Shown here one piece after another: positions 6,025-8,321 of a stretch of DNA of 8,321 nucleotides. The notes beneath the pieces are model-generated. The model saw only the letters and a program-made list of their open reading frames with translations, did not search any database and was not told the DNA's origin. Location: the NCBI GenBank assembly GCA_023269295.1, contig JAHFTU010000040.1, positions 1 to 8,321 of the forward strand, read 5' to 3'. This stretch comes from Candidatus Woesearchaeota archaeon. GTDB lineage: Archaea; Nanobdellota; Nanobdellia; Woesearchaeales; UBA10216. Numbering within the stretch: position 1 is the stretch's first letter; each line of letters starts with the position of its first letter. Position numbers and translations under genes: made by a program.

Positions 6025-6591
6025 ATGGACTTGCCGTGGGGAGATGAAAAGACTGTAAAATTCGTGACAAATGTAGGACTGATAACCAGCAACGGGCCTG
6101 ATGGCCATAACATCCAGGCGGCAGAATGGACGCACCACGTAAGCTACTCTCCTGGCCTGATAGCCGTGTGCCTTGGAAAGGACAGGACCACAAGGGAAAA
6201 CATACTTGCAACAAAGGAATTCGGCGTAAGCCTCGCAGCGGCAGACCAGAACATCATGTCAAGCGTTGCAGGAGGGAGCCACGGGAAGGACGTGGATAAG
6301 ATAAAAGCGCTGGAGGAGCTCGGCTTTAAATTCTACAAAGCGAAGAAGATAAACACACTTATGGTTGAGGGAGCCGCGTTGAATGCCGAGTGCAAGGTTG
6401 TCAACGTCATTGAGCTAGGCGACCACACAATGTTTGTGGGCGAAGTGCAGGAAGCTACAGCAGGCAAGAAAGAGCCTCTGGTTTACCACGGCCTGAAATT
6501 CTGGAAGCTTGGCGAGGCAATAACAAAGCCTGCTGTATCTGAGCTTGGAAAGATAAAAAGCACGGTTGAAAAATTCAGGAAAGCCGGATAA
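6025..6591 (+). CDS. Flavin reductase-like FMN-binding protein (split beta-barrel)
   Basis: Seen (188 residues): the order typical of the flavin reductase-like domain, with VGLITSNGPDGHNIQAAEW starting at 17, HHVSYSPGLIAVCLGKDRTT starting at 37 (the conserved S-x-x-P-x-L and strand that contact FMN in this fold), then KEFGVSLAAADQ at 64-75, and a C-terminal barrel half ending in LVYHGLKFWKLG from 152. Known: members bind FMN and reduce flavins or act as NAD(P)H- or ferredoxin-linked oxidoreductases. The true substrate cannot be told. It has no signal peptide and is cytosolic. Starting at the in-frame ATG at 5923 would add 34 residues encoded by operator and promoter DNA, so the ATG at 6025 with GAGGG 8-9 bases upstream is preferred. 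It is divergent from the PadR gene, which probably represses it. Confidence 0.88.
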   Translation: MDLPWGDEKTVKFVTNVGLITSNGPDGHNIQAAEWTHHVSYSPGLIAVCLGKDRTTRENILATKEFGVSLAAADQNIMSSVAGGSHGKDVDKIKALEELGFKFYKAKKINTLMVEGAALNAECKVVNVIELGDHTMFVGEVQEATAGKKEPLVYHGLKFWKLGEAITKPAVSELGKIKSTVEKFRKAG

Positions 6592-6641
6592 TTTTCAACA
6601 AATCGCCTATTTCTTGAAAGATTTAGCTGCGGTTACGGAAA

Positions 6642-6678
6642 ATTTTCATCTTCTCTGCTTTATTTTCAACTTTTCTGC
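6642..6678. repeat. 17-nt tandem direct repeat upstream of the protease gene
   Basis: ATTTTCATCTTCTCTGC (6642-6658) and ATTTTCAACTTTTCTGC (6662-6678) match at 15 of 17 positions with a 20-bp period, about two helical turns. A partial third match, ATTTTCAAC, lies at 6591-6599, and the first copy overlaps the palindrome GAAAATTTTC (6638-6647). The pair sits just upstream of the putative protease promoter, where an archaeal activator could bind. The T-rich runs could instead help end transcription of the flavoprotein gene. Confidence 0.45.
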
Positions 6679-6686
6679 CGCAAAGC

Positions 6687-6696
6687 TCTTTTAACT
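6687..6696 (+). promoter_or_regulatory. Weak TATA-like element for the protease gene
   Basis: CTCTTTTAAC is centred about 24 bases upstream of the ATG at 6716, and no Shine-Dalgarno sequence lies between them. The position suits a leaderless archaeal transcript, but the match to a TATA box is poor. Confidence 0.3.
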
Positions 6697-6715
6697 TCAA
6701 ACGACGCTGTAGTCC

Positions 6716-8119
6716 ATGCAGCGCAACAACAATGGAAGTGGCAACAACAGTCATTCTAGTCATGGCGGCAGTAGCAGAATCCCTATATCCGCCAAGCGGA
6801 CACGCGCGTTAACTGACGCAATAGCCGCTGCCAGGACTGGCAAAAAAGAGCTTGAGGTAATAATCAAGACCGAAGCTGCCAGGAGGGAGGAGGTTGCAAG
6901 GCAGCTTGAGCGGATAGGAACTGTAAGGCATTTTTATGAATTTGTGCCTTACCTGAGCTTAAAGTGCGATGCTGATTATGCGGACATACTCAGAAAGGCC
7001 TCTTCAGGCGATGTGAGCGACAGCGTTTTTGAAAAGGCATTCAGGCACATCATACCAGCAATAGCAGCAGTTGACGTTTCCAGCACAATTTCCATCCCAA
7101 AAGCAAAAACCAAATTCAGACCAACAACTGTGGATGTTGTCCATCGCACAGGAGGAAAGCCTAGAATAAAATCCGCGCTGTGGAACCTAGAAGCAATAGG
7201 GGCCTATGCGGCGCGGCAATACGGCTCCGGTGACGGGATAAAAGTTGCAATCATTGACACCGGGATTGATTACAGCCACAGCCAGCTGAGGGAGCGATTT
7301 GGAAGCGAGAAAGGCTATGACTTTGTCAGGAACGACAGCGAGCCAATGGACGAGAACGGGCATGGAACTCACGTTGCAGGAACAGTAGCATCCGCCGATT
7401 ACGGGGTTGCGCCTGGCAGCAGGCTTTACGCTGTGAGGGTGCTTGACGCAGACGGTTCAGGAAGCGAGGCAGACGCCATAGCAGGCATAGAGTGGTGCAT
7501 CAAAAACAGCATCGATGTTGCTAACATGAGCTTTGGCAGCCCGGTTGCCTCACAGGCCCTTGAAGACGTGTGCGTGGCCGCTTGGCAGCATGGAATGCTC
7601 CTTGCGGCAGCTGCAGGCAACAATGGCTACGGTGCAAATTACCCTGCTGCTTTCGGCGAATCAGTAATAGCAGTTGCGGCAGTTGATGAAGAGCTCAAGC
7701 ATCCTGACTTCAGCAACATCTACGAAACAAATGACATAGCAGCGCCCGGAGTTAATGTAGCTTCAACTTACATTGGTGAAAGCTACGCAACACTGAGCGG
7801 GACATCAATGGCCTCTCCCCACGTTGCAGGAAGCTTGGCGCTTGCAAAATCCGTAGCAGAAGGAATATCTGCCCAGGACCTTGAAGGGATAATGAAAAAC
7901 AATGCTGACAGCTACGATGAGCCTGAAGTTTTCGGAGCTGGCCTGATAAGGGTTGACAGGATGGCAAAATACCTGGCTGAAAACAGCGCTTATGCCAGTG
8001 GCAAAAAATCAGCACAGCCATTGCTCAAAAATTACTTCAGACTTGAAAAAGCTGCTGATAGCGCCTTAAAAGGATTTGCAGATGACGCAGTTGCAGAGTT
8101 AAAGAGGATGCTGTCATGA
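6716..8119 (+). CDS. Subtilisin-like serine protease (peptidase family S8) without a signal peptide
   Basis: Seen (467 residues): the S8 catalytic triad in canonical motifs, Asp181 in IIDTGID, His216 in HGTHVAG and Ser364 in SGTSMASPH, plus the oxyanion Asn302 in AAAGNNG. The peptidase domain spans about 155-420. Residues about 45-125 look like an inhibitor/chaperone prodomain (ELEVIIKT strand, helix, then FVPYLSLKC). Residues 2-25 are low complexity, rich in Asn, Ser, Gly and His. A helical tail (about 430-467) has no membrane segment. The start is well fixed: an in-frame TAG lies at 6710-6712, just before the ATG, and no early GTG or TTG follows. So no signal peptide is encoded. Known: S8 enzymes are mostly secreted, but intracellular subtilisins exist. 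Inferred: a cytosolic protease kept inactive by its prodomain until processed, or a non-classically exported one. The stop overlaps the next start as ATGA. Confidence 0.93.
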   Translation: MQRNNNGSGNNSHSSHGGSSRIPISAKRTRALTDAIAAARTGKKELEVIIKTEAARREEVARQLERIGTVRHFYEFVPYLSLKCDADYADILRKASSGDVSDSVFEKAFRHIIPAIAAVDVSSTISIPKAKTKFRPTTVDVVHRTGGKPRIKSALWNLEAIGAYAARQYGSGDGIKVAIIDTGIDYSHSQLRERFGSEKGYDFVRNDSEPMDENGHGTHVAGTVASADYGVAPGSRLYAVRVLDADGSGSEADAIAGIEWCIKNSIDVANMSFGSPVASQALEDVCVAAWQHGMLLAAAAGNNGYGANYPAAFGESVIAVAAVDEELKHPDFSNIYETNDIAAPGVNVASTYIGESYATLSGTSMASPHVAGSLALAKSVAEGISAQDLEGIMKNNADSYDEPEVFGAGLIRVDRMAKYLAENSAYASGKKSAQPLLKNYFRLEKAADSALKGFADDAVAELKRMLS

Positions 8120-8321
8120 GCAATGACCTTGAGGATACTGTAAAGGCCGCCTACATTGTCTATCCAGAAAACAAAGGGCTGTCGGCTGACGAGCAGCAGC
8201 AACGCTACTCCGCGCTTCTTCAAAAAGCGGATGAGTTGCAGCAGCAGTATGGCAGCGAGAAATTTGGCTACAGGAAGTTTGAGTATGTCAAGGCAATTGC
8301 AGCTGTAATAAAAGAGAGAGA
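8116..8321 (+). CDS. Unrecognised gene coupled to the protease, cut off by the window edge
   Basis: The reading frame opens with the ATG at 8116, which overlaps the protease stop as ATGA, and stays open for 68 codons to the edge, so the C terminus is missing. GAGG lies about nine bases before the start, inside the protease gene. The visible part (MSNDLEDTVKAAYIVYP...) is hydrophilic and looks helical, with Gln-rich stretches (DEQQQR, ELQQQY) and no signal peptide or membrane segment. No family was recognised. The overlap implies translation from the protease mRNA, so the product may work with the protease, for example as partner, inhibitor or substrate. That is inference from gene order only. 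Confidence 0.75.
   Translation, partial: MSNDLEDTVKAAYIVYPENKGLSADEQQQRYSALLQKADELQQQYGSEKFGYRKFEYVKAIAAVIKER

Noticed and set aside
6565..6599. Possible hairpin GTTGAAAA / TTTTCAAC around the flavoprotein stop codon
   Set aside because: The stem is 8 bp and AT-rich with a 19-base loop. Such pairings arise easily by chance, and archaea rarely rely on hairpin terminators.

Overview
The window looks like a piece of an archaeal chromosome, possibly from a DPANN-type lineage, though the lineage is a guess. The archaeal signs are AT-rich TATA-like boxes about 25-30 bases upstream of several start codons (fitting leaderless or short-leader transcripts), a PadR regulator with an N-terminal CCDM motif, an archaeal-type TtuA/NcsA tRNA thiolase with zinc-finger motifs at both ends, a GatB-type amidotransferase subunit, and a surface protein mixing Ig-like, Cys-rich and thrombospondin type 3 repeats. 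No rRNA, tRNA, CRISPR array, insertion sequence or phage gene was recognised.

Layout: 30-2438 (minus) encodes a large single-pass surface protein. 2499-3491 (minus) encodes a tRNA 2-thiouridine synthetase of the TtuA/Ncs6 group. It is divergent from 3560-4987 (plus), gatB, and the two share a 68-bp promoter region with one near-symmetric TATA element. A small alpha/beta hydrolase (5002-5556, plus) follows gatB after 14 bases. Its tail overlaps by 17 bases the tail of a convergent PadR-family regulator (5540-5860, minus). The PadR gene is divergent from a flavin reductase-like FMN-binding protein (6025-6591, plus). The 164 bases between them hold two copies of the palindrome TATCG-N6-CGATA, centred 42 bp apart, the most striking non-coding signal here. 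After a 124-bp spacer with a 17-nt tandem direct repeat comes a subtilisin-like S8 protease with no signal peptide (6716-8119, plus). Its stop overlaps by four bases the start of an unrecognised gene that runs off the right edge (8116 onward). No gene-free stretch exceeds 300 bases.

How the parts relate: the TtuA/NcsA and GatB genes both serve translation, one by tRNA thiolation and the other by tRNA-dependent amide transfer, and they probably share promoter DNA. The PadR gene and the flavoprotein look like a self-contained regulator-target pair, with the twin palindromes as likely operators. The protease and the partial gene behind it look translationally coupled and may act together. The surface protein is a separate cell-envelope gene. 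No complete new system can be demonstrated; the best candidates for novelty are the twin-operator module and the cytosolic protease with its coupled partner.
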